Assembly: GCF_003355005.1 (NCBI RefSeq)
Contig: NZ_CP029985.1
Location: 682,001 to 746,000 of the forward strand
Length of the DNA stretch: 64,000 bases
Origin: Sphingomonas sp. FARSPH
Lineage (GTDB): Bacteria > Pseudomonadota > Alphaproteobacteria > Sphingomonadales > Sphingomonadaceae
Direction: 5' to 3'
Shown: piece by piece, positions 1-8,231 of the stretch
Layout of the letters: each line of letters starts with the position of its first letter
How positions within the stretch are numbered: position 1 is the stretch's first letter
Made by a program: the position numbers and the translations under genes
Notes under the pieces: model-generated
Told to the model about the DNA's origin: nothing
Seen by the model: the letters and a program-made list of their open reading frames with translations, nothing else
The model's database searches: none

Positions 1-102
1 CCCGCGCAGCCGCGCCGCGACGTCGCACCGGCCGCCGCCGACACGCGCAGCACACGCAAATCGCGGAAGGCGGACATCCCCGCCCCCGGCTTCTCCAACT
101 AA
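1..102 (+). CDS. C-terminal end of a probable tad pilus secretin (CpaC-like), partial
   Basis: Only the last 33 codons are in the window. They read in frame 1 and end with GDIPAPGFSN-like residues (KADIPAPGFSN) before TAA at 100-102. The tail is Ala, Pro and Arg rich with no recognisable domain. The identification rests on position: cpaD follows after 22 bp, and in tad/cpa loci the secretin gene cpaC usually precedes cpaD. The reading frame is clear; the product name is inference from context. Confidence 0.5.
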   Translation, partial: PAQPRRDVAPAAADTRSTRKSRKADIPAPGFSN

Positions 103-124
103 GCGCGCGAAGGAAGTGTTTCCG

Positions 125-754
125 ATGCTCCGTCACATCCTCCTCGCCTCGCTCGCCGCTCCCGCCTTGCTCGTCGGGGGATGCATGGGCACCCAGAACC
201 GCGGCGTCGAATCGGTGCACCAGCCCGTCGTCGACCGTGCGAGCTACGCGCTCGACCTCGCGACGCGGGGCGGCATGCTCGCGCCGGGCGAGGATTATCG
301 CCTCGCCGGCTGGATGCAGGGCATGCACGTCGGCTTCGGCGACCGGATCGCGATCGACGATCCCGGCGATGCCGCACCGGGCGCACACGAACAGGTGGCG
401 GGCGTCGTCGCCCGCTACGGCCTGCTGCTGTCCACCGACACACCGGTCACCGCCGCGCCGGTCGCCCCAGGCGTCGTGCGCGTCGTCGTCAGCCGCATGC
501 GCGCCGGCGTTCCCGGTTGCCCCGACTGGAGCCGCGACAGCAGCACCGAACTCGATCAGCATACCTCGTCCAATTACGGCTGCGCGGTGAACGCGAACCT
601 CGCCGCGATGGTCGCCCGGCCGGAAGACCTCGTCCACGGCGTCGATGCGGGATCGGTCGTCGATCCGGCGCTGACCAGCAAGGCGATCGACAACTACCGC
701 AAGCGCCCCGCGACGGGCGCCACGGGCACGCTGCCCGCCACGGGAGGAAAGTAA
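125..754 (+). CDS. cpaD: Tad pilus assembly lipoprotein CpaD
   Basis: A 209-residue protein starting MLRHILLASLAAPALLVGGC, a lipoprotein signal with lipobox VGGC, so the mature protein should be acylated and face the periplasm or outer membrane. CpaD proteins help the secretin assemble in the tad/Flp pilus system. ATG at 125 is preferred because AAGGAAG lies 9-10 bases upstream; an in-frame GTG at 116 would begin inside that ribosome binding site. It ends two bases before cpaE. The name rests on length, the lipoprotein signal and its place directly before cpaE. Confidence 0.75.
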   Translation: MLRHILLASLAAPALLVGGCMGTQNRGVESVHQPVVDRASYALDLATRGGMLAPGEDYRLAGWMQGMHVGFGDRIAIDDPGDAAPGAHEQVAGVVARYGLLLSTDTPVTAAPVAPGVVRVVVSRMRAGVPGCPDWSRDSSTELDQHTSSNYGCAVNANLAAMVARPEDLVHGVDAGSVVDPALTSKAIDNYRKRPATGATGTLPATGGK

Positions 755-756
755 GG

Positions 757-2022
757 ATGAACGCCCCCTGGAAACCGGTCGGCGTCGGCCAGCGCGATCC
801 CTTCGCTGCCTACGCCTGCGACGACACGACATCCGATACGCTGCGCACCGTCGCGGGCGAATTCGGCTGGGCGTTGGAAAAGGTGCACAAGGGCGGGCTG
901 CGCAACGCGGTCCAGTCGCTGTCCATTTCCGCCAGCCCGCAGATCCTGTTCGTCGACCTCGCCGAATCGGGTGATCCGCTCAACGACATCAACGCGCTCG
1001 CCGAAGTGTGCGAGCCGGGCACCGTCGTCATCGCGGCGGGACAGGTCAACGACGTGCGCCTGTACCGCGACCTCGTCGCCAGCGGTATCCAGGATTATCT
1101 GCTGAAGCCCGTCCACCCGGACATGCTGCGCGAGGCGCTGGGCCATGCGCAGGCGATGCTCAACGCGCCCAAGGCCGCAGAAGCCGCGATCGATCGCCCG
1201 CACAGCGCGACCGCCGTCATCGGTACGCGCGGCGGCGTCGGCGCCTCGACGATCGCGACCTCGCTCGCCTGGCTGATGAGCGAGCGCGAGAAGCGCGCGA
1301 CCGCGCTGCTCGACCTCGACGTCCATTTCGGCACGGGTGCGCTTGCGCTCGACCTCGAACCGGGCCGCGGCCTGACCGATGCGATCGAGAATCCCAGCCG
1401 TATCGACGGATTGTTCATCGAACGCGCGATGGTCAAGGCGTCCGAAAAGCTCGCCGTCCTCTCCGCCGAGGCGCCGATCAACCAGCCGCTGATGACCGAC
1501 GGTGCCGCCTTCTACCAGTTGCAGGAAGAGATGCGCGCCGCGTTCGAATGCACCGTCGTCGACCTGCCGCGCGCGATGCTGATCCAGCATCCCCACCTCA
1601 TCAGCGACATCCAGACCGCCGTCGTCGTGACCGAGCTGACGCTGGCTGCCGCGCGCGACACGATCCGCATCCTGTCATGGCTCAAATCGAACGCGCCGCA
1701 GACGCAGGTGACCGTCGTCGCCAACCGCATGCACGCCGCGGGCCAGCTCGAGATCAGCCGCAAGGATTTCGAAGGGTCGATCGAGCGCAAGATCGATCAC
1801 GTCCTGCCCTTCGACCAGAAGCTGGCGGCGCAGGCGGCGAAACTGGGCAAGCCGATCGCGGAAGCCGGCAAGAATTCGAAGACGGTCGCGCCGCTGCTCG
1901 ACCTCGCCAAGGCGGTGCTGAGCGCCGGCGACGAGGCGATAGAGGCCGCGCCCGCCGGGGCCGGCGGCAAGAAGGGCAAGTCGTTGATCGCCTCGCTGCT
2001 CACCAAACGTCCCCGGACGTGA
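757..2022 (+). CDS. cpaE: Tad pilus assembly protein CpaE, ParA/MinD-like ATPase
   Basis: A 421-residue protein with two parts. Residues ~60-135 form a receiver-like domain (FVDLAESGDPL near the first strand, YLLKPV near the last). From ~145 comes a ParA/MinD-type P-loop domain with the deviant Walker A GTRGGVGAST and a DLDVHFG motif. CpaE helps place the Tad secretion machine, typically at a pole. The ATG is preceded by GGAGG and lies 2 bases after cpaD, so the genes are translationally linked. The C-terminus is Lys/Gly rich. In many tad loci cpaF follows; here tadB follows after 71 bp. Confidence 0.88.
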   Translation: MNAPWKPVGVGQRDPFAAYACDDTTSDTLRTVAGEFGWALEKVHKGGLRNAVQSLSISASPQILFVDLAESGDPLNDINALAEVCEPGTVVIAAGQVNDVRLYRDLVASGIQDYLLKPVHPDMLREALGHAQAMLNAPKAAEAAIDRPHSATAVIGTRGGVGASTIATSLAWLMSEREKRATALLDLDVHFGTGALALDLEPGRGLTDAIENPSRIDGLFIERAMVKASEKLAVLSAEAPINQPLMTDGAAFYQLQEEMRAAFECTVVDLPRAMLIQHPHLISDIQTAVVVTELTLAAARDTIRILSWLKSNAPQTQVTVVANRMHAAGQLEISRKDFEGSIERKIDHVLPFDQKLAAQAAKLGKPIAEAGKNSKTVAPLLDLAKAVLSAGDEAIEAAPAGAGGKKGKSLIASLLTKRPRT

Positions 2023-2093
2023 TCGCGCCCGGGATCGCTTCGGCCGTTACCGTCGCCGCCACCGTATTCGTCATGGAGCCCTGAACGCCCGCC

Positions 2094-3068
2094 ATGGACA
2101 CGATGCCCCTCTTCCTGATCGCGATCGGCGCGGTGCTGGTGCTCGGCCTGGTCGTTTTCGCCTTTGCCGGCCCCTCGCCGCAGCGTACGCAGGCGCGGCG
2201 CATCGCGGCGGTGCGCGGTCGTCACGGCGCGGCCGATCCGATTGCCGAGGCGCAGATGCGCCGCATCACCGCGGGGCGCGCGCAGACGCGGACAGACATC
2301 GCCTTTGGCAAGCTGCTGCCCAATCCGGCGCAGCTCGCGAAACGGCTGGCGATGACCGGCAAGGACTGGACCGTGGGCCAGTACGGGATGGCGAGCGCAG
2401 GCCTGGTCGCCGTCGTCGCAGCCTTCCTGTGGCTGAAGGGCGCGCCGATCCTGCTCGCGATGTTCCTTGCGCTGTTCGTCGGCGCCGGGCTGCCGCATTT
2501 CATCGTGGGCAAGTTCATCAAGCGCCGAATCGCCAAATTCACCGCCAAATTCCCCGACGCGATAGAATTGCTGGTCCGCGGCCTGCGGTCCGGCCTGCCG
2601 GTCAGCGAGACGATGGCGGTCGTCGGCAATGAGGTGGAAGGACCCGTCGGCGAGGAATTCCGCATGGTGTCCGACAAGATGAAGATCGGCAAGTCGATGG
2701 ACGCCGCGCTGCAGGATACCGCGGACCGCCTCGGTACGCCGGAATTCCAGTTCTTCGTCATCACCATCGCGATCCAGCGCGAGACGGGCGGCAACCTTGC
2801 CGAAACGCTCGCCAACCTGGCGACGGTGCTGCGCCAGCGCGGCCAGATGAAGCTGAAGATCCGCGCGATGTCGTCCGAATCGAAGGCATCGGCCTATATC
2901 GTCGGCTCGCTGCCGTTCATCGTCTTCGGCATGATCTGGATGATCAACGCCAGCTACATGCAGAACTTCTTCGTCGACCAGCGGCTGATGGTCGCGGGTC
3001 TGGGCGGTCTGCTATGGATGAGCATCGGCGCCTTCATCATGGCCAAGATGGTCAGCTTCGAGATCTGA
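2094..3068 (+). CDS. tadB: Tad pilus inner-membrane platform protein TadB
   Basis: A 324-residue membrane protein of the type II secretion F (GspF) family. There is a transmembrane segment at residues 5-24, a central pair near 100-145, a conserved T2SSF segment (ELLVRGLRSGLPVSETM, ~155-172) and two C-terminal membrane segments (~265-320). TadB pairs with TadC as the inner-membrane base that couples ATPase work to pilin extrusion. The gene starts 71 bp after cpaE, where cpaF would often lie, and ends 20 bp before tadC, consistent with one transcript. Confidence 0.88.
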   Translation: MDTMPLFLIAIGAVLVLGLVVFAFAGPSPQRTQARRIAAVRGRHGAADPIAEAQMRRITAGRAQTRTDIAFGKLLPNPAQLAKRLAMTGKDWTVGQYGMASAGLVAVVAAFLWLKGAPILLAMFLALFVGAGLPHFIVGKFIKRRIAKFTAKFPDAIELLVRGLRSGLPVSETMAVVGNEVEGPVGEEFRMVSDKMKIGKSMDAALQDTADRLGTPEFQFFVITIAIQRETGGNLAETLANLATVLRQRGQMKLKIRAMSSESKASAYIVGSLPFIVFGMIWMINASYMQNFFVDQRLMVAGLGGLLWMSIGAFIMAKMVSFEI

Positions 3069-3088
3069 CGGGCAAGGACACAGCGATC

Positions 3089-4069
3089 ATGCAGGCATCC
3101 GGCCCCACCCTCCTCGGCGTCGACGTCCTTTGGGTCGCGACGATCCTGTCCGGCGTCGCCGCGTTCGCGGTGATGATCGCGATCTATGCGGTCACCACGG
3201 TCAGCGATCCGATGGCGAAACGCGTCAAGGCGCTGAACGACCGGCGCGAGCAGCTGAAGGCGGGCATCACCGCCTCCACCAAGCGGCGCGCGAAGCTGGT
3301 CCAGCGCAACGACACCGCCGACCGGATGCGCAGCGTCCTGTCCTCGCTCAAGGTGCTGCAGGACAGCCAGGTCAAGATCGCGCAGGTCAAGCTGATGCAG
3401 GCGGGCATCCGGTCGAAGGACTGGGCGGTCGCGGTCATCTTTGGCCGGCTCGCGCTGCCCATCGTCATCGGCGGGCTCGCGACCTTCCTCGTCTACGGCA
3501 CCGACGGCTTCGCCGATTATTCCGCGCTCCAGCGCTACGGGATCGTCGCCGGCGCCTTCCTGCTGTCGTACAAGGCGCCCGACATCTATCTGAAGAACAA
3601 GATCACGAAGCGCAGCCATGCGATCCGCAAGGGCCTGCCAGACGCGCTCGACCTGCTCGTCATCTGCGCCGAAGCCGGCCTTACCGTCGATGCCGCCTTC
3701 CACCGGGTCGCGAAGGAACTGGGGCGCGCCTATCCGGAACTGGGCGACGAATTCACGCTGACCGCGATCGAACTCGGCTTTTTGACCGAGCGGCGTCAGG
3801 CGTTCGAGAATCTGGCGACGCGCGTCGACCTCGACGCGATCAAGGGTGTCGTCACGACGATGATCCAGACGGAGAAATACGGCACGCCGCTGGCCAGCGC
3901 GCTGCGCGTCCTGTCGGCGGAATTCCGCAACGAACGCATGATGCGCGCCGAGGAAAAGGCCGCGCGCCTGCCCGCAATCATGACAGTGCCGCTCATCCTG
4001 TTCATCCTGCCGACGCTGTTCGTCGTCATCCTGGGCCCCGCGGCCTGTTCGATCAGCGACGCGTTCTGA
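3089..4069 (+). CDS. tadC: Tad pilus inner-membrane platform protein TadC
   Basis: A 326-residue GspF-type protein and partner of TadB. It has an N-terminal membrane helix (~10-33), two helices near 120-165, a T2SSF core (DALDLLVICAEAGLTVDAAF, ~188-207) and a C-terminal helix (~292-315). ATG at 3089 is chosen because GGCAAGGA lies upstream and the hydrophobic N-terminus follows at once; in-frame ATGs further upstream lie inside tadB. This is the last tad gene here, so pilin, prepilin peptidase and cpaF must be elsewhere or upstream of the window. Confidence 0.87.
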   Translation: MQASGPTLLGVDVLWVATILSGVAAFAVMIAIYAVTTVSDPMAKRVKALNDRREQLKAGITASTKRRAKLVQRNDTADRMRSVLSSLKVLQDSQVKIAQVKLMQAGIRSKDWAVAVIFGRLALPIVIGGLATFLVYGTDGFADYSALQRYGIVAGAFLLSYKAPDIYLKNKITKRSHAIRKGLPDALDLLVICAEAGLTVDAAFHRVAKELGRAYPELGDEFTLTAIELGFLTERRQAFENLATRVDLDAIKGVVTTMIQTEKYGTPLASALRVLSAEFRNERMMRAEEKAARLPAIMTVPLILFILPTLFVVILGPAACSISDAF

Positions 4070-4140
4070 CGGCGGCGGCGATGCGCGGGTGAACCAAGCC
4101 CTGCCATCGTCGTTATGCCCCCGTAACAGGGAGCGCCGAC

Positions 4141-4509
4141 ATGCTGTTCACCACTACCACGCAATTCGCCGCGCTGGCGCTGTGCCTGATCGCGGGCTGG
4201 TTCTTCGGGCTCGCCAGCAGCAGCGGCGGCAAGAAATGGAAGGCGCGCTATGCTGCAGAGCGTGAGGCACATGCCGCGCACCGCAAGCAGGGCGAGACGA
4301 GCCTGGCCGCCGCCAATGCGCGCATCGCGGAGCTGGAGCGAGAGAACGAGCGCCTTGCCAAGGCAACGCCGGTTGCCGCACCCGTCGTCGACACTACGGT
4401 CCGTCCGACGTTGACCGACCGGATCACCGGCCGCGCGCCGGTCGCCGCACGCACCGCGCGGCCTGCCTTTGCCGATGGCCGCCAGCGCGGCTGGTTCGAC
4501 TTCCGCTGA
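4141..4509 (+). CDS. Small membrane-anchored coiled-coil protein, unknown function
   Basis: A 122-residue protein with an N-terminal hydrophobic segment (~8-27), a charged Ala/Glu/Arg-rich stretch (~33-75) with coiled-coil character (ARIAELERENERL), then a Pro/Ala/Val-rich tail ending GWFDFR. This is the layout of a small inner-membrane protein with a cytoplasmic coiled coil. AGGGAGCG lies about 8 bases before the ATG. It sits 70 bp after tadC on the same strand, which is not enough to tie it to pilus assembly. I do not recognise the family. Confidence 0.6.
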   Translation: MLFTTTTQFAALALCLIAGWFFGLASSSGGKKWKARYAAEREAHAAHRKQGETSLAAANARIAELERENERLAKATPVAAPVVDTTVRPTLTDRITGRAPVAARTARPAFADGRQRGWFDFR

Positions 4510-4557
4510 CCCTCCACGGCCTCGACTTGGCGGCGTAAAGCCGTCAAGGACGCGGGC

Positions 4558-6207
4558 ATGGAGAGCATGACGCGCACCGGCGGCCGGATCCTGGTCGACC
4601 AGCTGCTCGCGCAGGGTTGCGAGCGAATCTTCACCGTTCCGGGCGAGAGCTTCCTCGCGGTCCTCGACGCGCTGCACGACACGCCGCAGATCGAGACGGT
4701 GGTGTGCCGACAGGAGGGCGGGGTCGCCTTCATGGCCTGCGCCGACGGGACGCTGACGCACCGTCCCGGCATCGCCTTCGTCACGCGCGGTCCCGGCGCG
4801 ACCAATGCCTCGATCGGCGTCCATGTCGCGATGCAGGATTCGCAACCGATGATCCTGTTCATCGGCGACGTCGACCGCGCGACGCGCGACCGCGAAGCGT
4901 TTCAGGAGGTCGATTTCGCCGCGATGTTCGCGCCCCTCGCCAAATGGGCGGCGCGGATCGACGACGCGCGGCGCATCCCCGAATATGTCGCGCGTGCCTA
5001 CGCCGTCGCCATGAGCGGCCGCCCCGGCCCCGTCGTCCTCGCACTTCCGGAAGACATGCTGCTCGACCGCGTCGAGACCGTCGATCGCCCGCGCGTCGAA
5101 AGAGTACGGCAGGCGTGCGATCCGGTGACGATGGGCGCCCTTGCGGGATTGCTGGATGAGGCCGAACGGCCACTTGCGATCGTCGGCGGTGCCGGATGGG
5201 ATACGGCGGCATCGCGCGACTTTACCGCATGGGCGGAGCGGAGCGGCATTCCAGTCGCCGCCGCCTTCCGCCGGCAGGATGCGGTGCCCAACACCTCTGC
5301 CATATGGGCGGGCAATCTGGGCTATGGTCCCAATCCGAGACTGGTCGCACGCGTCCGCGACGCGGACCTGCTGCTCGTCGTCGGGCCGCGACTGGGGGAG
5401 GCGACGACCGACGGCTACACGCTGGTGACGCCCGACCATCCCGGACAGCGGCTGGTCCATGTCCACCCCGATCCCGCGGAGCTCGGCCGCACCTATCGCG
5501 CGGACATGGCGATCTGCGCCGGTATGGCCGAATTCGCCGACGCGCTGGGCGCGATCGACCTGCCGCCGCGCGACGCGGGCGCCGCGGCGCATGCCGAGTG
5601 GCAGGCCTGGTCGACGCCGCAGCTACGCGCCATCGCCATGGACCTTGGCCCCTGCGTCGCAGCGATGCGCGCCGCGCTGCCCGCCGATACGATCGTGTGC
5701 AACGGCGCGGGCAATTACAGCGGCTGGTGGCATCGATACTGGCCCTATGCCGGGCCGGGCACGCAGCTGGCGCCAACCGCCGGCGCGATGGGCTATGGCG
5801 TTCCCGCCGCCATCGCCGCGGCGCTCCGCCATCCCGATCGCATGGTCGTGGCGCTGGCGGGCGACGGATGCTTTCTGATGAACGGCCAGGACCTGGCCAC
5901 CGCGGTCCAGCACGATGCGCAGATGCTGGTGATCGTCGTCGACAATGGCGCCTATGGCACGATCCGCATGCACCAGGAGCGCGAATTTCCCGGCCGGGTC
6001 GCGGCGACGCGGCTGAGCAACCCGGATTTCGCTATGCTCGCTCGCGCTTACGGCTGCTGGGCGGAAACGGTGGAGCGGACGGAGGATTTCGCCCCGGCAC
6101 TCGAGCGGGCCGTCGCGGCGCGGGGCGTACGGATGCTGCACGTGCGTACCGATGTCGAGGCGATCACCGCCGGGACGACCCTGTCTGAGGTCGCGCGGCG
6201 CGGCTGA
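4558..6207 (+). CDS. Thiamine diphosphate-dependent enzyme, acetolactate synthase-like
   Basis: A 549-residue member of the ThDP enzyme superfamily with its three usual domains. The N-terminal PYR domain has GESFLAVLDAL and the ThDP-activating Glu in CRQEGG (~52). A central Rossmann-like domain follows. The C-terminal PP domain has the cofactor motif AGDGCFLMNG ending at DNGAYGT. The family includes acetolactate synthase, oxalyl-CoA decarboxylase, glyoxylate carboligase and benzoylformate decarboxylase. No small regulatory subunit lies next to it, so classical IlvB is less likely; the substrate cannot be read from sequence. ATG at 4558 has AAGGA upstream; a second ATG lies at 4567. Confidence 0.8.
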   Translation: MESMTRTGGRILVDQLLAQGCERIFTVPGESFLAVLDALHDTPQIETVVCRQEGGVAFMACADGTLTHRPGIAFVTRGPGATNASIGVHVAMQDSQPMILFIGDVDRATRDREAFQEVDFAAMFAPLAKWAARIDDARRIPEYVARAYAVAMSGRPGPVVLALPEDMLLDRVETVDRPRVERVRQACDPVTMGALAGLLDEAERPLAIVGGAGWDTAASRDFTAWAERSGIPVAAAFRRQDAVPNTSAIWAGNLGYGPNPRLVARVRDADLLLVVGPRLGEATTDGYTLVTPDHPGQRLVHVHPDPAELGRTYRADMAICAGMAEFADALGAIDLPPRDAGAAAHAEWQAWSTPQLRAIAMDLGPCVAAMRAALPADTIVCNGAGNYSGWWHRYWPYAGPGTQLAPTAGAMGYGVPAAIAAALRHPDRMVVALAGDGCFLMNGQDLATAVQHDAQMLVIVVDNGAYGTIRMHQEREFPGRVAATRLSNPDFAMLARAYGCWAETVERTEDFAPALERAVAARGVRMLHVRTDVEAITAGTTLSEVARRG

Positions 6208-6225
6208 TCCGCCGCGGTCGATATG

Positions 6226-6262
6226 GCCGCCGCCGTCCGGCACCGGCCGGATCGGCGGCGGC
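6226..6262. terminator. GC-rich hairpin between convergent genes
   Basis: Arms at 6226-6240 and 6247-6262 pair almost perfectly (one bulge) around the loop CACCGG. It lies between the stop of the ThDP enzyme (+) and the stop of the small lipoprotein gene (-), so it may serve both. No long U-tract follows. Confidence 0.5.
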
Positions 6263-6270
6263 GGCAGGCA

Positions 6271-6555
6271 TCAGCGCAGCTTTTCGGTGCCGTTCTTCAG
6301 CGCGTCCTTCTGTCCCTCCGTCATCGCCTGCGCGTTGACGTCGGCATCGTCGATCGCATCGGCCTGTTGCTCGCCGCTCTTGCGCAGCTGCTTGGCCTGA
6401 TCCTTCATATTGTCGGCAGCCTGCTCGATCGCGTCGGCACGGTTGTCATACGCCTTCTCCACCTCGTGGCCGAGCTTGTCGTCGCCCTTGCCGCCGCAGG
6501 CCGCGAGCGACAGCGCCATCGTGCCGAGCATCGCGGCGATCACCGTCTTCTTCAT
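6271..6555 (-). CDS. Small lipoprotein, unknown function
   Basis: A 94-residue protein starting MKKTVIAAMLGTMALSLAAC, a lipoprotein signal with lipobox LAAC at residues 17-20. The mature part is highly charged, helical and repeatedly heptad-like (HEVEKAYDNRADAIEQAADN), suggesting a coiled coil in the periplasm. AGGGG lies upstream of the ATG. It follows the CsbD gene by 91 bp on the same strand with a hairpin between, so joint stress expression is possible but unproven. No specific family recognised. Confidence 0.7.
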   Translation of the reverse strand: MKKTVIAAMLGTMALSLAACGGKGDDKLGHEVEKAYDNRADAIEQAADNMKDQAKQLRKSGEQQADAIDDADVNAQAMTEGQKDALKNGTEKLR

Positions 6556-6592
6556 ATCGGTTCCCCTGTTTTCCTATGTGGTCTTCACGAGA

Positions 6593-6624
6593 AAGGGCCG
6601 CCCCGCATTGGCGGGACGACCCTT
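6593..6624 (-). terminator. Probable terminator after the CsbD gene
   Basis: Arms AAGGGCCGCCCCGC (6593-6606) and GCGGGACGACCCTT (6611-6624) pair with one mismatch around ATTG. Read on the minus strand it lies just after the CsbD stop and before the lipoprotein gene, so it may attenuate read-through. Confidence 0.55.
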
Positions 6625-6646
6625 CATCAGCGAAATGGGCGGACAA

Positions 6647-6829
6647 TCAGATGTCGTCGCCGAGCGCGCCCTTGATCTTGCCCTTGGCCTGCTCGCCCTT
6701 GCCTTCCAGCTGCTGGGCCTTGCCCTCGGCAGCGAGGTCTGCGTTGTCGGTGTGGTTGCCGATCGCTTCCTTCGCCTTGCCGATCGCCTCGTTGACGTTG
6801 CCCTTGATCTTGTCGGTGAGCTCGCCCAT
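6647..6829 (-). CDS. CsbD family stress protein
   Basis: A 60-residue hydrophilic protein with the CsbD pattern: GELTDKIKGNVNEAIGKAKEAIGN followed by AEGKAQQLEGKGEQAKGKIKG (positions ~2-25 and ~33-55). CsbD proteins are small, abundant, general-stress induced, with no known catalytic activity. ATG at 6829 is chosen because AGGAGG lies five bases upstream; a GTG at 6832 would overlap that spacing. A near-perfect EcfG stress promoter lies 60 bp upstream, which fits the family. Confidence 0.88.
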   Translation of the reverse strand: MGELTDKIKGNVNEAIGKAKEAIGNHTDNADLAAEGKAQQLEGKGEQAKGKIKGALGDDI

Positions 6830-6888
6830 CACGGCCTCCTGCTAGTATCGCGGCCCGCCGATCGGGCCGCTTGATCTACATGAGGAAC

Positions 6889-6913
6889 AACGGGCCGATC
6901 TCGTGCCGGTTCC
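6889..6913 (-). promoter_or_regulatory. EcfG-type general stress promoter for the CsbD gene
   Basis: On the minus strand GGAAC (6913-6909) is followed after 16 bases by CGTT (6892-6889). This matches the alphaproteobacterial EcfG consensus GGAAC-N16/17-CGTT. It lies 60 bp before the CsbD start. Confidence 0.7.
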
Positions 6914-7010
6914 GTGACAAATCCGTACCGAACAAAGCTTTGCGACGAGCCGCACCGTCAACGGCCGTCCGCGTTCGGACAGGCCGCGGACGTTCGCGCG
7001 GTTCGGACTT

Positions 7011-8045
7011 TCAGATCAGGCCGGCGAGCGGGCTGGACGGATCGGCATAGCGGCGCTGGCCCATGCGGCCCGCGCGATAGCTTAGCCGCCCCGCCTCGAT
7101 CGCCGCCTTCATCGCGGCGGCCATCATCACCGGATCCTTCGCTTCGGCGATCGCGGTGTTCATCAGCACGCCGTCGCAACCCAGCTCCATCGCCACCGCG
7201 GCGTCGGACGCGGTGCCCACGCCCGCATCGACCAGCACGGGAACCTTCGCGCCCTCGACGATCAGGCGGATCGTCACGCGGTTCTGGATGCCGAGGCCCG
7301 AGCCGATCGGCGCGCCGAGCGGCATGATCGCGACCGCGCCGGCTTCCTCCAGCTGCTTGGCCGCGATCGGATCGTCGACGCAATAGACCATCGGCTTGAA
7401 GCCTTCGCGCACCAGCACTTCGGTCGCCTTCAGCGTCTCGCGCATGTCGGGGTAGAGCGTCTTCGCCTCGCCCAGCACCTCGAGCTTGACGAGATCCCAG
7501 CCGCCCGCCTCGCGCGCCAGCCGAAGCGTGCGGATCGCATCCTCCGCGGTGAAGCAGCCCGCGGTGTTGGGCAGGTAGGTGACCTTCCTGGGATCGATAT
7601 AGTCGGTCAGCATCGGCGCATTGGGATCGCTGACGTTGACGCGGCGCACCGCGACGGTGACGATTTCCGCCCCCGACGCTTCAACCGCGGCGGCGTTCTG
7701 CGCGAAGTCCTTATACTTGCCGGTGCCGACGATCAGGCGCGAACGGAACGTCTTGCCCGCAACGGTCCAGGTATCGGCGTCGAAGAGGCGGGCATGATCG
7801 CCGCCGCCACCCGCGATCGGATGGTCGCCACCACCGACGAAATGCACGATCTCGATGTCGTCGCCGTCCTCGACGGCGACGTCCTTGAGCGTCGAGCGCG
7901 GTACGACCTCCAGATTGCGTTCGACCGCGACCTTTTCGGGGACCAGCCCCAGTTCGGACGCGAGCTGCGCGAGGCTGAGGCCGGCGGCGACGCGCTTGTG
8001 CTCGCCGTTGACGGTGATGGAGACGGTGCCGTCGGTATGGGGCAT
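7011..8045 (-). CDS. thiG: Fused sulfur carrier ThiS / thiazole synthase ThiG
   Basis: A 344-residue fusion. Residues ~6-72 are a ThiS ubiquitin-like domain (SITVNGEHKRV at the start, ending EIVHFVGGG). From ~88 to the end is ThiG, a TIM barrel forming thiamine thiazole phosphate from deoxyxylulose phosphate, dehydroglycine and ThiS-borne sulfur: TFRSRLIVGTGKY, the KLEVLG segment with the Schiff-base Lys, and the GAPIGSG and VDAGVGTASDAA phosphate-binding loops. In free ThiS the Gly-Gly is the C-terminus; here it is internal, so thiocarboxylation would need cleavage or another route. ATG at 8045 begins just before the ThiS homology. No other thi gene is adjacent. Confidence 0.9.
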   Translation of the reverse strand: MPHTDGTVSITVNGEHKRVAAGLSLAQLASELGLVPEKVAVERNLEVVPRSTLKDVAVEDGDDIEIVHFVGGGDHPIAGGGGDHARLFDADTWTVAGKTFRSRLIVGTGKYKDFAQNAAAVEASGAEIVTVAVRRVNVSDPNAPMLTDYIDPRKVTYLPNTAGCFTAEDAIRTLRLAREAGGWDLVKLEVLGEAKTLYPDMRETLKATEVLVREGFKPMVYCVDDPIAAKQLEEAGAVAIMPLGAPIGSGLGIQNRVTIRLIVEGAKVPVLVDAGVGTASDAAVAMELGCDGVLMNTAIAEAKDPVMMAAAMKAAIEAGRLSYRAGRMGQRRYADPSSPLAGLI

Positions 8046-8080
8046 GATCGTGCTGCGTGGGGCGCACCGCCCCACCCTTT

Positions 8081-8171
8081 CCGTTCGGGCTGCGCTGGTC
8101 GAAGCCCTGCTCTTCTCCTCCGCCCGTTCGGCAGAAGAAGAACAGCCCTTCGACAAGCTCAGGGCGAACGG
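8081..8171. repeat. REP-like hairpin repeat (CTTCGACAAGCTCAGG type)
   Basis: CCGTTCG at 8081-8087 pairs with CGAACGG at 8165-8171, and the inner parts (GGTCGAAG with CTTCGACA, CTCTTCT with AGAAGA) also pair, giving a long imperfect hairpin between the divergent thiS-thiG and aroQ genes. A related element lies at 59591-59671. Confidence 0.75.
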
Positions 8172-8231
8172 GCTAGGAGACGGCGGTCGATCTAGGCCCG
8201 CCAGCCGGGCGTCGCAAGCCAAGGAGCGCGC

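Noticed and set aside
3796..5592. A 598-codon open frame on the minus strand opposite tadC and the ThDP enzyme
   Set aside because: Overlaps two clear genes antisense; no motif, no ribosome binding site.
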